Shown: positions 41,837-52,105, counted from the first letter of the stretch. The stretch: 64,000 nt of DNA from UBA4781 sp963674975 (GCA_963674975.1 OY771913.1:1054001-1118000), one strand, 5' to 3'. Numbers and translations: made by a program. The notes: a model not told the origin generated them from the letters alone.

Positions 41837-42781
41837 TTAAATATAATAATTTCGTGCCGCAATATATGCATTAAGAAATTCAATACTCTGTTCAAAAGGC
41901 TTCATCGTGGATTGGCGAACAGATGGATCAAGATCTTCAGTTTGTGATAACTGCAATTCCTTACGCAGCCCCAGCCCCACCGGGAACACAAGCATCATTA
42001 GAAGAATATCGTATTCATTCAAGGGTTCAAGCCATAAGGATAGATATTTTCCCAAATCAAACGAATTAAGTGTTTTGGGTTCAAGCAACAATTTGGTTAA
42101 TAAAAAATAGGATGAGAAAAGAATTCCGGGTTGAAGGATCGCCGGACCTAAAACCAACGGATCAATATCCACAAAGCGGACAACGTCTTCACTTCCATTT
42201 TTCTCCATCAGCAGATTCTTATACCAGAGATCGCCATAGATCAGGGTTTGCTCCGGCTGCGACATCAATTCAAGATATCGGCTGTCATTTAGCAGTTTTT
42301 CTGCAGTTTCTTTAACCGGGCAGTCTTCAACCATAGGCACTATCTGTTTGATCAACTCATGGAAGGGTGGCGCCGAATTGGCTCCGATCTTATCTACTGC
42401 CCAAGAAAGCCTTTGATGCAGTGTGTAAACGGCTTGAACAACTGCTTTTGATTCCTTCTCATTTGGGAAATGATCGATCGGCTTTCCCGGAATGAAAGTT
42501 TGGATCTGAATACCACAAGGCTGGTTGTTTATTTCTCTTGTTTCCCAGTGAAGAATTTTCGAGGTTAATCCATCATCCGCAGCTAATTCCGCTTGCAGTG
42601 AAGCGCGATAATCCTGAGAGGATGTTTCCCCCTCGGCAATTCGCATTACGATTGGAGTCGGCAGATCGATGCGGTATACCTTCGTTTTATTAAATTCATA
42701 GATCAGAACATGAGGGAAAGAAACATCCCCCTGTAAAACAGAATCAATGATCGCTTTGTAATCCATATATGCTGCCCTCAT
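41837..42781 (-). CDS. aminoglycoside phosphotransferase-family (APH-like) kinase, copy 1
   Basis: A 314-residue protein-kinase-like phosphotransferase: catalytic YGDLWYKNLL (Asp and Asn in place) and FVDIDPLVLG for metal binding, preceded by an N-lobe with VMRIAEGE. APH-like enzymes phosphorylate small molecules such as antibiotics, choline, homoserine or methylthioribose; nothing here points to one substrate. Copy 2 lies at 47051-47995 with a virtually identical central part and divergent ends. The upstream flank is also similar between copies, so the duplication exceeds the gene. It ends near the fragment at 41.5 kb and is followed at 42954 by the tRNA-Lys repeat. Confidence 0.85.
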   Translation of the reverse strand: MRAAYMDYKAIIDSVLQGDVSFPHVLIYEFNKTKVYRIDLPTPIVMRIAEGETSSQDYRASLQAELAADDGLTSKILHWETREINNQPCGIQIQTFIPGKPIDHFPNEKESKAVVQAVYTLHQRLSWAVDKIGANSAPPFHELIKQIVPMVEDCPVKETAEKLLNDSRYLELMSQPEQTLIYGDLWYKNLLMEKNGSEDVVRFVDIDPLVLGPAILQPGILFSSYFLLTKLLLEPKTLNSFDLGKYLSLWLEPLNEYDILLMMLVFPVGLGLRKELQLSQTEDLDPSVRQSTMKPFEQSIEFLNAYIAARNYYI

Positions 42782-43362
<581 letters not shown>

Positions 43363-44430
43363 TCAGATTGCATTTCCAAATTGCTTTTTTATAGTGAGTA
43401 TCTCGTCCTGGATGGCAAAGAAAGCATCCACCACATCCGGGTCGAAGTGGCTTCCCCTCCCGTCTCTGATAATAGCCATTGACTTCTCCAAAGAGAACGC
43501 TTCCTTATAGGGTCGTTTTGAAGTCAGGGCGTCGAATACATCCGCAATTGCCACGATGCGGCAGGCGATTGGTATTTCTACACCTTTTAAATGAGCTGGA
43601 TAGCCACTTCCATCCCATTTCTCGTGATGAAAATGGGCTATAGTCTCCCCCAGTTGGATGAATTCAGCGTTCGAGCCCTTGAGAATTTTCGAACCGATGA
43701 TCGTATGCTGTTTCATAATTTCCCATTCATCAGGATCAAGCTTGCCTGGTTTCATCAGTATCCTGTCAGGGATACCAATCTTACCCACATCATGCAGGGG
43801 TGCTGCATAAAGTATGGTTTCAATCGTACTTTCATTCAATCCCAAACTGCGGGCAATACTAGAAGAATACTGGCTCATGCGCTTGATATGTATGCCAGTA
43901 TTCTCATCGTTGAATTCGGAGGCTATAGACAGCCGATAAATCGTCTCGAGTGAAGCAGCTTTTATCCTCTCAAAAGCATGTTTTAATTCCTCGGTTCTTT
44001 TTGCCACCTCGGACTCCAGCTCCTCCCGGTAATTACTCATTAGGTCGTTATAAGCCTTGACCTTCAGCAGGGATCGGACACGGGCGAAAAGTTCAATTTT
44101 ATTAAAGGGTTTGGAAATAAAATCATCACAACCAGCTTCAATTCCCTTTACCCGATCCTCAGTTTCCCGTAATGCAGTAACCAAGATAATCGGAAGCAGT
44201 TTATGTACATTATCTTGCCTGATCCTGCGGGTGACTTCAAAACCATCCATGCCAGGCATCATTACGTCCAGCAAGATCAGATCGATTTGATTACAAGAGA
44301 GTAACTCCAGCGCTTGTTCTCCATTTGCCGCTTTGATAACTTTATAACCCTGCGGAATAAGAAATGCTTCAAGAAGTTCAATGTTTTCGGGTTGGTTATC
44401 AACGACCAAGATTACTTGTTTGTCTATCAT
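43363..44430 (-). CDS. response regulator with HD-GYP c-di-GMP phosphodiesterase domain
   Basis: A 355-residue protein. REC domain with phosphoacceptor Asp55 (LILLDVMMPGMDG) and the conserved Lys in SKPFN; a coiled linker (~125-165); then an HD-GYP domain with HDVGKIGIPD (His213-Asp214) and HHEKWDGSGYP (268-278). HD-GYP enzymes hydrolyse cyclic di-GMP. It lies 43 nt downstream of a single-domain response regulator and the PAS-histidine kinase, so the three likely form one phosphorelay. Confidence 0.95.
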   Translation of the reverse strand: MIDKQVILVVDNQPENIELLEAFLIPQGYKVIKAANGEQALELLSCNQIDLILLDVMMPGMDGFEVTRRIRQDNVHKLLPIILVTALRETEDRVKGIEAGCDDFISKPFNKIELFARVRSLLKVKAYNDLMSNYREELESEVAKRTEELKHAFERIKAASLETIYRLSIASEFNDENTGIHIKRMSQYSSSIARSLGLNESTIETILYAAPLHDVGKIGIPDRILMKPGKLDPDEWEIMKQHTIIGSKILKGSNAEFIQLGETIAHFHHEKWDGSGYPAHLKGVEIPIACRIVAIADVFDALTSKRPYKEAFSLEKSMAIIRDGRGSHFDPDVVDAFFAIQDEILTIKKQFGNAI

Positions 44431-44473
44431 CCTTTATCTCTTTTGAATTTAACTTTTCATTATGTTAGAAAAG

Positions 44474-44839
44474 TCATTTAATATATTGACTGATTTCTTT
44501 CGCAAAAGTGCGTGTATTGATCGGCTTACCAATAAATCCGGAGTTGGCAACAGCTTCTACCTCTTCTAGACCTTCTGACATTACAGAAGCGGTCACAAAA
44601 ACAATAGGAATTTCACAAGTTTCTTTGTCTTGATGCAATATCATGGCGGCTTTGGTTCCACGCATATCAGGAAGCCGCACATCCATTATTATGATATCCG
44701 GTATTTCCTTCCTGGCAATGACAATTCCGTTAAAAGCATTTTCAGCTTCAAATACTTCGAAGCCAGCGATCTCCAAAAGATCTTTTTCAAGCGTCAGATT
44801 GTTTTTATTATCATCGACAACTAATGCTTTCTTCCTCAT
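44474..44839 (-). CDS. single-domain response regulator (DivK/CheY-like)
   Basis: A 121-residue REC domain: MRKKALVVDDNKNN, phosphoacceptor Asp in IIIMDVRLPDMRG, Thr in VFVTASV and Lys in IGKPINTRTFA. There is no output domain, so it works by protein contact in a relay. The start at 44839 follows the usual family beginning; an ATG at 44854 inside the kinase gene is also in frame. It is placed between the kinase and the HD-GYP regulator. Confidence 0.92.
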   Translation of the reverse strand: MRKKALVVDDNKNNLTLEKDLLEIAGFEVFEAENAFNGIVIARKEIPDIIIMDVRLPDMRGTKAAMILHQDKETCEIPIVFVTASVMSEGLEEVEAVANSGFIGKPINTRTFAKEISQYIK

Positions 44840-44840
44840 T

Positions 44841-46430
44841 TCACATCGCTTCATAAGGTTTATTAGGCAAAATAAATCGGACCAAGGTACCTTTATTTAA
44901 CCCTTTCGATTCTACAATAAGCTTCCCACCGTGCAATTCAACTAGTTTTCTTGCAAGCGGCAAACCGAGTCCCGTTCCCTCAGTTACTTGAGAATAGGGA
45001 GTATCGACACGAAAAAACCCTTCAAATATCTTCTCCATGTTTTCAGGTGCTATTCCGATTCCTGTATCCCAGATAGTTATTTCAATCTCGGAAACAGATT
45101 TCCTCCTCGCCTGCATACCGATTTGACCACCTTCAGGAGTGAATTTAACTGCGTTTGAAAGCAGATTATAAAGTATTTCCTTTATCTTAAGTTCATCAGC
45201 TTCAATATTCGGCAAATCCTCGGCTATATCTAGCGACATTTGAAGCTTTTTTCTACTAACCATATCTGCTACAAGCATTGAAAACTCGTGTAAAAGACTT
45301 TTCATAGGTAAGATAGATAGAGACAGCGTCATTTTGTTTGCTTCAAGTTTTGCCATATCAAGAATCTGGTTTATCAGCAAAAGCAGGTGCTTTCCGCTTG
45401 TTAAAACATTGTTGACGTACATCTTCTGCTTCTCATTAAGTGGTCCAAAAGTCTCATCGGATAAAACCTCTGAGAAACCGTTAATAGAGTTAAGCGGTGT
45501 CCTGAGCTCATGAGACATATTAGCCAGGAATTCAGTTTTTACTCGAGCGGTACGTTCTAATTCTACGGCTAACTCCTTCAACTCTTCATGGGCTTTTTCA
45601 AGTCCAAGTTCTATATCCCTGCGTTCGGTGATATCCTCGATAGCCAGCAGGATGATCCGCTCCTTTCCAAATACTCTTTGAATCTGTCGGGCATTCAGAA
45701 GCATGATGCGCCTGCCAATGGTTGCAAAATCATGTTCAACTTCATAGTTATCAAAGGTTGCCTGTTGGGGAAGGATGGTTTCCAACAGTTCCCGCAGTTT
45801 GGGGATATCCCACTGTTTATTGCCCAGGTCATAAATGAGCTGTCCCACAGTTTCTTCAGGTTTTACTTTAAAGAATTCATAGAAGGATCGGCTGACGGAG
45901 ACCACTCTTAAATCTTGATCCAGAGCAATTAAAGGTTCACGCACAGTGTTGATGATGCTCTCCGCGTATTCGCGAGCTTCATCTTCTAATAGTTTAGCTA
46001 CCTCCAATTCTTTGCGGACTTTTTCAAGTCCAAGTTCTATATCCCTGCGTTCGGTGATATCCTCGATAGCCAGTAGGATGATCCGCTCCTTTCCAAATAC
46101 TCTTTGAATCTGCCGGGCATTCAGAAGCATGATGCGCCTGCCAATGGTTGCAAAATCATGTTCAACTTCATAGTTATCAAAGGTTGTTTCTTGGGGAAGG
46201 ATGGTTTCCAACAGTTCCCGCAGTTTGGGGATATCCCACTGTTTATTGCCCAGGTCATAAATGAGCTGTCCCACAGTTTCTTCAGGTTTTACTTTAAAGA
46301 ATTCATAGAAGGATCGGCTGACGGAGACCACTCTTAAATCTTGATCCAGAGCAATTAAAGGCTCACGCACAGTGTTGATGATGCTTTCAGCATATGTCGG
46401 AGATTCTGCTTCGGATTTTTTCAAGATCAT
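44841..46430 (-). CDS. sensor histidine kinase with two nearly identical PAS domains
   Basis: A 529-residue soluble kinase. Residues 13-137 and 155-279 are PAS domains (AESIINTVREPLIALDQDL ... AIEDITERRDIELGLEK) that differ at two positions by my reading (ETT against QAT). After a coiled coil come HisKA (FLANMSHELRTPLNSINGF) and HATPase_c (DTGIGIAPENMEKIFEGFF, GTGLGLPLARKLVE). No transmembrane helix, so it senses a cytoplasmic signal. The near-identity at both protein and DNA level shows a very recent internal duplication. Its stop overlaps the start region of the next gene. Confidence 0.95.
   Translation of the reverse strand: MILKKSEAESPTYAESIINTVREPLIALDQDLRVVSVSRSFYEFFKVKPEETVGQLIYDLGNKQWDIPKLRELLETILPQETTFDNYEVEHDFATIGRRIMLLNARQIQRVFGKERIILLAIEDITERRDIELGLEKVRKELEVAKLLEDEAREYAESIINTVREPLIALDQDLRVVSVSRSFYEFFKVKPEETVGQLIYDLGNKQWDIPKLRELLETILPQQATFDNYEVEHDFATIGRRIMLLNARQIQRVFGKERIILLAIEDITERRDIELGLEKAHEELKELAVELERTARVKTEFLANMSHELRTPLNSINGFSEVLSDETFGPLNEKQKMYVNNVLTSGKHLLLLINQILDMAKLEANKMTLSLSILPMKSLLHEFSMLVADMVSRKKLQMSLDIAEDLPNIEADELKIKEILYNLLSNAVKFTPEGGQIGMQARRKSVSEIEITIWDTGIGIAPENMEKIFEGFFRVDTPYSQVTEGTGLGLPLARKLVELHGGKLIVESKGLNKGTLVRFILPNKPYEAM
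45594..45968 (-). repeat. 375-bp PAS-encoding tandem repeat, unit 2
   Basis: Encodes kinase residues 155-279. Nearly base-for-base identical to unit 1 (46020-46394), separated by a 51-bp spacer. Confidence 0.9.
46020..46394 (-). repeat. 375-bp PAS-encoding tandem repeat, unit 1
   Basis: Encodes kinase residues 13-137. The partner unit is at 45594-45968; only a few base differences are visible, mostly around the ETT/QAT codons. Confidence 0.9.
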
Positions 46431-47050
46431 TTTATTTCTCCTCTCTAACTAAATTCGTTATCCAATGTTAATGATAATTTTTAAAGAAAACATTATTCTG
46501 CATCTTTATAGATTAATATAATTCAGAAGAGTAAATTAAATATGATTTGTAGCAATGATATTACACGCTTATTTTCATTCAATGATTGACTCTCCGCTCA
46601 AAAAATAAAAATAACCGTATAGAGATATTAATTTATTAGCCTGTTATTACCGTTGCTAATGTCAATAGATTTAGTGTATGTTTTTATTATTAATATCCCA
46701 TTTGAAATATTAATAATTAAATTGATGAAGTACATGCTCATCTGTATGCATTTTTCCAAAACTCTCTCATTAACTACCGTTTGCACCTCTCATATATGTG
46801 TATAACAGGTGATTATGTAATTTTTCTCTATATATTGAGTCGCCATTCCGGGTGTAATTGGAATGAAACAGGGTGAACACAATGGACAATGTATTACAGA
46901 GACATTAATTAATAGGTTCAGGATTCGATTCCCTGGTACATCATTTTTTTCAGGATTTTTTAATTCTTGTTCCAATGCTCCATGTTAGAACGTCTTATCC
47001 TACGCTCCCACACAGAGCATGGCAGTAAGAAAATATTTTTTTATCTGGGT
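46431..47050. other. AT-rich intergenic stretch with a decayed tRNA-Lys fragment
   Basis: About 620 bases without a supported ORF. It presumably contains the promoter of the kinase operon on the minus strand. The tRNA-Lys remnant is at 46905-46943. Confidence 0.55.
46905..46943 (+). repeat. degenerate tRNA-Lys(CTT) 3' fragment
   Basis: About 39 bases retaining AGGTTCAGG-TTCGATTCCCTGG almost intact and a changed acceptor end (TACATCA in place of TGCGTCA), followed by a T run. Reads as another attachment-site relic. Confidence 0.75.
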
Positions 47051-47995
47051 TTAAATATGATAATCTCGTACCGCCATGTATCTACTGAGGAATTCAATAC
47101 TCTGTTCAAAAGACTTCATCGTTGATCGGCGAACATCGGGATTAAGATCTTCAGCTTGTAATAATTGCAACTCTTTACGCAGCCCCAACCCTACCGGGAA
47201 CACAAGCATCATTAACAGGATATCAAATTCATTCAAGGATTCAGGCCATAAGGATAGATATTTTCCCAGATCGAATGAATTAAGTGTGTCCGGTTCAAGC
47301 AACAATTTGGTTAATAAAAAATAGGATGAGAAAAGAATTCCGGGTTGAAGGATCGCCGGACCTAAAACCAACGGATCAATATCCACAAAGCGGACAACGT
47401 CTTCACTTCCATTTTTCTCCATCAGCAGATTCTTATACCAGAGATCGCCATAGATCAGGGTTTGCTCCGGCTGAGCCATCAATTCAAGATACCGGCTGTT
47501 ATTTAATAGTTTTACTGCAGTTTCTTTAACCGGGCAGTCTTCAACCATAGGCACTATCTGTTTGATCAACTCATGGAAGGGTGGCGCCGAATTGGCTCCG
47601 ATCTTATCTACTGCCCAAGAAAGCCTTTGATGCAGTGTGTAAACGGCTTGAACAACTGCTTTTGATTCCTTCTCATTTGGGAAATGATCGATCGGCTTTC
47701 CCGGAATGAAAGTTTGGATCTGAATACCACAAGGCTGGTTGTTTATTTCTCTTGTTTCCCAGTGAAGAATTTTCGAGGTTAATCCATCATCCGCAGCTAA
47801 TTCCGCTTGCAGTGAAGCGCGATAATCCTGAGAGGATGTTTCCCCCTCGGCAATTCGCATTACGATTGGAGTCGGCAGATCGATTCGATATACTTTTGTT
47901 TTATCAAATTCATAGATAAGAACATGAGGTAAAGAATCATCCCCTTGAATAACAGAATTAATGATAGCTTTATAGTCCATATGTGCCGTCTTCAT
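47051..47995 (-). CDS. aminoglycoside phosphotransferase-family (APH-like) kinase, copy 2
   Basis: A 314-residue paralogue of the gene at 41837-42781 with the same catalytic YGDLWYKNLL and FVDIDPLVLG. Roughly residues 34-160 are identical between the copies, while the first ~30 and last ~70 residues carry nearly all changes, a mosaic that suggests gene conversion after duplication. The flanks also show homology to copy 1. It has tRNA-Lys relics on both sides (46905 and 48338). Substrate unknown. Confidence 0.85.
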   Translation of the reverse strand: MKTAHMDYKAIINSVIQGDDSLPHVLIYEFDKTKVYRIDLPTPIVMRIAEGETSSQDYRASLQAELAADDGLTSKILHWETREINNQPCGIQIQTFIPGKPIDHFPNEKESKAVVQAVYTLHQRLSWAVDKIGANSAPPFHELIKQIVPMVEDCPVKETAVKLLNNSRYLELMAQPEQTLIYGDLWYKNLLMEKNGSEDVVRFVDIDPLVLGPAILQPGILFSSYFLLTKLLLEPDTLNSFDLGKYLSLWPESLNEFDILLMMLVFPVGLGLRKELQLLQAEDLNPDVRRSTMKSFEQSIEFLSRYMAVRDYHI

Positions 47996-48662
47996 GAATT
48001 TTATTGTGTAATTTTTCTAATAATTGCACCCTAGATAATCAAGCATCCTTTGCGTGAATTTAATAAAAAGTTTTTTAGCACGTTTTGCCACTAATATTTA
48101 GAGTGAAAACTTACTAAGAAAAAAATAGTATATCATGTAGGGTCAATATTCATTCAGTCTGTAATTATATTTTCTATATTGACAGGCAAATTTGAGTCTG
48201 ATAGAAACTTTTTTTTGAATGGATCAACTTTCCATTGATCGAATGCGAAAAATACTCTCTCATTTCTTATATTTTAAGGGAATATGTAAAATCATATTGT
48301 CTGGGTGGAAGTAAATACAAATATTCCCTACAAAGATGAAGTAATTGACTTTTAATCAGCAGGTTAAAGATAAAAATCCTTCTATTTTACATACCAAAAT
48401 TGTAAGTTTGAGAAACCTCACAAAATATAAAAGGATACTGCACCTTTTATTATTCAAAAAAATATATGTGAACTTAAATACCTACTTGAGTAATTTTTTA
48501 CTTGTTTTAATTTTCTTAGTTTAAGCCATTTTTTATTTTCTATATTGTTAAATTATTTTTTGATCTCTATTTCCGATTTCTCATAGAAGAATTCTGCTTT
48601 ATAGAAATTCTCCTCTTTTCTACATAAAAATCGTATAATGATTTGAATTACGGAGATACCAT
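47996..48662. other. AT-rich intergenic stretch
   Basis: About 670 bases. The first ~60 match the upstream flank of APH copy 1. A weak tRNA-Lys-like fragment lies at 48338-48370; no ORF or RNA gene is supported elsewhere. Confidence 0.5.
48338..48370 (+). repeat. weak tRNA-Lys(CTT)-like fragment
   Basis: About 33 bases reading GACTTTTAATCAGCAGGTT against GACTCTTAATCAGTAGGTT in the tRNA; the T arm is lost. A further weak match lies at 49521-49555 (TGATCTTTAACCGGTAGTTT). Both are marginal alone and credible mainly because of the series. Confidence 0.45.
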
Positions 48663-49412
48663 ATGCCATCGATTGAAGAATTTAATTACCTGGGTCAGGA
48701 ACTTGAGCAACTATTAATGCTGTGTACTTATCCTATCGCTATAAAAATGTTGGAAAAAGAAGAGGATATTCCGGACGGAGCTATCAGACCTAAACAAGAA
48801 CACGGATATCATCTGGCACAATGTCAGGCATTTGCAATGAACCGCCGCAGCGGTGAAACCATTGCTATGCTGAAGGAAGATAACTGGTGCTGGGCTCCTT
48901 TGATGGGTTTCGGATTGGTTGAAGATCCGCATGATGAATTCATCGACAACCATTCATTCTTTCCCAGGTTCGAAATTGGAAAATACATTGGGCTGGTTTC
49001 AGCTCCACTTAAAAATGCTAATTTTATACCGGATGTCGTACTTATTTACTCGAATACTGCTCAACTTTTGCATTTAGTTGCGGCGGTTAAAAAACATGAC
49101 CGGGAACTCGTTCATTCAGTTTTCGATCGGACTGAATCATGCATTTACTCAATCGTGCCGGTCATCGAAAAAGAGGAATACAGGATCACCATTCCAGATC
49201 CAGGTGAATACGAAAGAGCGATAACAGGTTATGATGAAATGATATTCTCCATACCTATCAGTAAACTTGAGGGGCTTGTTGAAACCCTGCAGCAGGCTGA
49301 AAAGGATGGGCGCAGCTACCGGCAGCAAACTCGGATAATGATGCCGGATTTCCCTCAACCTTCATTCTATAAAGGATTATTCGAAAAATGGGGACTTGAT
49401 ACAGATAAGTAA
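48663..49412 (+). CDS. DUF169-family protein
   Basis: A 249-residue soluble protein. The N-terminus (LGQELEQLLML, YPIAIKML), CQAFAMNRRSGETIAML, the Cys- and Trp-containing NWCWAPLMGFG, and VVLIYSNTAQLLHLV match the DUF169 family as I know it. Such proteins are common in anaerobes and of unknown biochemical role, sometimes beside corrinoid or formylmethanofuran-type genes; none are here. It is a stand-alone gene at the right margin of the accessory region, with higher GC than the preceding stretch. Confidence 0.8.
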   Translation: MPSIEEFNYLGQELEQLLMLCTYPIAIKMLEKEEDIPDGAIRPKQEHGYHLAQCQAFAMNRRSGETIAMLKEDNWCWAPLMGFGLVEDPHDEFIDNHSFFPRFEIGKYIGLVSAPLKNANFIPDVVLIYSNTAQLLHLVAAVKKHDRELVHSVFDRTESCIYSIVPVIEKEEYRITIPDPGEYERAITGYDEMIFSIPISKLEGLVETLQQAEKDGRSYRQQTRIMMPDFPQPSFYKGLFEKWGLDTDK

Positions 49413-49740
49413 TTGTACGGCAATTACTAAGTTAATCATTTCTCAAGTCCCCTTACCTATTTTATGTACAACAATGTTGGAACTAAATGGATATTGTGGA
49501 TACCATACTCCTTGTAGACAGGCAAATGGCTGATCTTTAACCGGTAGTTTTACAGTAAATACTATTAACAGGAGAGCCATGAGTATGTTGCACCATATCG
49601 TTTTTAATAAAACAGGTGAGTTGGGATCTCATCTTTCTCCTGGTGAATTTTTTCAAACAACATGTGATCAAAATGGTTTAAAAAATAAAAACGGAATGAC
49701 AAAATTGTCATTCCGTTTCTTCTTTAAATCTTTTCTCTAT
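49413..49740. other. intergenic stretch with the cspA terminator
   Basis: About 330 bases. A possible tRNA-Lys-like relic lies at 49521-49555. A short frame from 49579 has an AGGAG before it but runs into the terminator at 49689-49718 and then cspA antisense, so I do not call it. Confidence 0.5.
49689..49718 (-). terminator. terminator of the cold-shock gene (bidirectional)
   Basis: 13-bp arms AAACGGAATGACA / TGTCATTCCGTTT with a 4-nt loop, A-run on one side and T/C-rich on the other. Confidence 0.88.
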
Positions 49741-49950
49741 TTAGAGAACCACGACATTTTCAGCCTGGGGGCCTTTTTGACCCTGCACAACTGTGAATTC
49801 AACTCTTTGTCCTTCTTCTAAATTGCGATAGCCATCACCAGTGATAGCATTGAAATGGACAAAAACATCATTCCCTTGTGCGCGCTCAATGAAACCATAA
49901 CCTTTCGCTCCATTGAACCATTTTACGGTACCTTGTTCTTTTTCTGACAT
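49741..49950 (-). CDS. cold-shock protein, CspA family
   Basis: A 69-residue single cold-shock domain with RNP1 (KGYGFIE) and RNP2 (VFVHF), starting MSEKEQGTVKWFNGA. CspA-type proteins bind single-stranded RNA and DNA and prevent RNA hairpins. Normal length and full motif set. A strong terminator lies just downstream. Upstream is a long AT-rich region that could serve as the structured 5' leader typical of these genes. Confidence 0.96.
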   Translation of the reverse strand: MSEKEQGTVKWFNGAKGYGFIERAQGNDVFVHFNAITGDGYRNLEEGQRVEFTVVQGQKGPQAENVVVL

Positions 49951-50405
49951 GATTTGGAACTCCTTTCTTTATATATTGCCTGGTCAAGCATCGGTTCCAA
50001 ATCAAAAATTACTTTTTATTCTAGAACTTTTATTTTAACAAGCGTTGGATTATACCCTATATTTCAATTATTTGTTTACCAATTTTTTATATTCACCTAC
50101 TTAATATTGAAGAATTTTAGGGAGATTAAGATTCATTCACTAGTTTTCTCAACCCAGATAAGCAAGGTAGGTTCCCAATCCATCCTATACAAACACTACA
50201 TTGTTTATATTCCCCCTCCTGTAACCAGTGAAATGCTGTAAAGAACTTTTCCGCTTCTTTTACAATTACTGAAAAATTTTAGAAGAAAAATATCGCGGAA
50301 ATACACATTCCTGTCATGTGATTATTTCTTTAAAATTATGCTTATAATCATCTAAAGTCGTTTAACCGGAATTGCGTGAGTATGTCTAACAACTAAAATC
50401 AAGCC
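49951..50405. promoter_or_regulatory. upstream region of the cold-shock gene and of the NarL-type kinase
   Basis: About 455 AT-rich bases between divergent genes. On the minus strand GGAG lies just before the cspA start, and a TATAAT-like -10 occurs near 50050 (reading away from the plus-strand genes), which would give a leader of ~90 nt. No ORF is supported. Confidence 0.5.
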
Positions 50406-51449
50406 ATGCCGATAAAAGATCACAACCATAAGAACAATCATATTAATGACAACAAAAATATTGCCTGGCGATTACTTGACACCCAGGTAAATGAAGTAAT
50501 CCTTACCGATCTTCAGGGAATTATCGTTTTTAAAAACAAGGCGGTAAATAAGAATCAAGAAATCTCCAATGATTATATTGTTGGAACCTCAATCTGGTCT
50601 TATTTGCCTCAAATACAAAAACATCGATTCCAACTTGTATTCAACCAGGTACTATCCTCCGGCATTACTCAAATCATCAAACACAAAAAGGGCGATCACT
50701 GGTTTCAAACATTCATTTCACCTATTGCCGGGAATAGCAATGAAATAGAAGACATTGTACTTTTTTCTTACGATATTACGCAGCAAGCTCAAACTGAAGA
50801 GCAGTTGAAAAAAACAATCCTTGAATTGGCTACCGCACAGGAAGATGAGCGCCATCGCATTTCACGCGACCTGCACGATGAAATTGGTCAGCGTATGACT
50901 GCTTTACTCATGCAGCTTCGTTCTTTAAAAGAGATCATCCAAAACAACGGGAAAGTGGACATTGAGGAGATCAACAACGCATCGCAAAACCTTGAGATCA
51001 TCATAAAACATCTACGTCAGATCTTTTTCCAGCTTTATCCGCCCTCATTAAGCAAAGTGTCTCTGCCTAAAGTATTGGATGCCTTATGCACATCTGTTGA
51101 AGAAGCTAACAGGTTAACGATCGATCTGAGCTGCCAGGAAGGCATTCCCGACCTTCAAGAAAACCAGGTAACCACGATCTACCGCTTTGTCCAGGAAGGG
51201 TTGACCAATGTGGTCAAGCATTCGAAAGCAACCTCCGTATGGGTAAATTTAGATTATTCTGACGGTGATATCAACATATCCATCGAAGATAACGGTATCG
51301 GTTTTTCTCTGCCGGATATACAAGAGGGAATAGGTTTACGTGGAATTCGGGAGAGATTTTATCTCCTTGATGGAAGTTTCGAAATCGATACAGCTGTTTC
51401 AAAGGGGACTCGAATTAGTGGTTCGATTCCTGTTAAGAAAAATATATAA
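50406..51449 (+). CDS. PAS-domain histidine kinase of the NarL/HisKA_3 class
   Basis: A 347-residue soluble kinase. Residues ~20-135 are a PAS domain (LLDTQVNEVILTDLQG ... DITQQAQTEEQL). A HisKA_3 dimerisation domain with ERHRISRDLHDEIGQRM (phospho-His in the DLHDEIGQ box) follows, then a HATPase_c with EDNGIGFSL and GIGLRGIRERF. It pairs with the NarL-type regulator directly downstream (TAATG overlap). It has no membrane helix, so the signal is cytoplasmic, perhaps redox or a ligand of the PAS pocket. Confidence 0.95.
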   Translation: MPIKDHNHKNNHINDNKNIAWRLLDTQVNEVILTDLQGIIVFKNKAVNKNQEISNDYIVGTSIWSYLPQIQKHRFQLVFNQVLSSGITQIIKHKKGDHWFQTFISPIAGNSNEIEDIVLFSYDITQQAQTEEQLKKTILELATAQEDERHRISRDLHDEIGQRMTALLMQLRSLKEIIQNNGKVDIEEINNASQNLEIIIKHLRQIFFQLYPPSLSKVSLPKVLDALCTSVEEANRLTIDLSCQEGIPDLQENQVTTIYRFVQEGLTNVVKHSKATSVWVNLDYSDGDINISIEDNGIGFSLPDIQEGIGLRGIRERFYLLDGSFEIDTAVSKGTRISGSIPVKKNI

Positions 51450-52105
51450 TGGAAAAGAGAATGATTCGAATAGTTATCGCTGAAGATTATCATATTGTTA
51501 GGGAAGGTATTTTCAAACTTCTGGATGAATCACAGGATTTCAGTGTAATAGGTCAAGCTGGTAATGGTCTGGAAACAATCAAACTTGTCCAAGAACTACA
51601 ACCAGATGTGCTGGTATTGGATATTTCGATGCCCCTGATGGATGGTATAGAGGTACTAAAAAAGCTTGCAGAAATCAATCCTTCTCCCAAGGTAGTGATC
51701 TTATCGATGTATGATGACAACGCTCTGGTAAAACAGGCTTTTGAATTAGGTGCACTCGGCTACGTGTTAAAGCAATCTGTCAGTGATGAATTAACCGACG
51801 CCATTCATGCCGCCAATCGCGGCAGCATATATCTAAGTGCGGGCGCTTCCCATATTCTCACCCGTACAGCCAGTAAACAATCTCAGAACCCACTGAACCA
51901 TCTTTCTCCACGGGAGCGGCAAGTAGTTAAAAAGATCGTCAATGGTCTTACAACCAAAGAAATCGCAAAGGAACTTCAAGTCAGCGTCAAGACGGTTGAA
52001 AAACAGAGACGGGATGCCATGCGGAAATTAGATGTTGATAATGTGGCTACTTTAGTCCGAACAAGCCTGAAATTTGGACTTCTAGACAATTCAGATGAGG
52101 AGTAA
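51449..52105 (+). CDS. NarL/LuxR-family response regulator
   Basis: A 218-residue regulator: REC domain (IVIAEDYHIVREG, phosphoacceptor Asp in VLVLDISMPLMDG, LKQSVSDEL) and a C-terminal LuxR-type HTH (LSPRERQVVKKIVNGLTTKEIAKELQVSVKTVEKQRRDAM). It shares a base with the stop of its kinase gene. The next gene, an FGGY kinase, starts ~50 nt downstream on the same strand, so a target or cotranscription link to carbohydrate use is possible. Confidence 0.96.
   Translation: MEKRMIRIVIAEDYHIVREGIFKLLDESQDFSVIGQAGNGLETIKLVQELQPDVLVLDISMPLMDGIEVLKKLAEINPSPKVVILSMYDDNALVKQAFELGALGYVLKQSVSDELTDAIHAANRGSIYLSAGASHILTRTASKQSQNPLNHLSPRERQVVKKIVNGLTTKEIAKELQVSVKTVEKQRRDAMRKLDVDNVATLVRTSLKFGLLDNSDEE

Noticed and set aside
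45594..46394. Long direct repeats that could be taken for a CRISPR or mobile repeat
   Set aside because: Both units are in frame within one histidine kinase and code for PAS domains; there are only two units and no short regular spacers.
49579..49821. ORF of 80 codons with an AGGAG upstream
   Set aside because: The second half is antisense to cspA and passes through its terminator; the first half has no recognisable feature.
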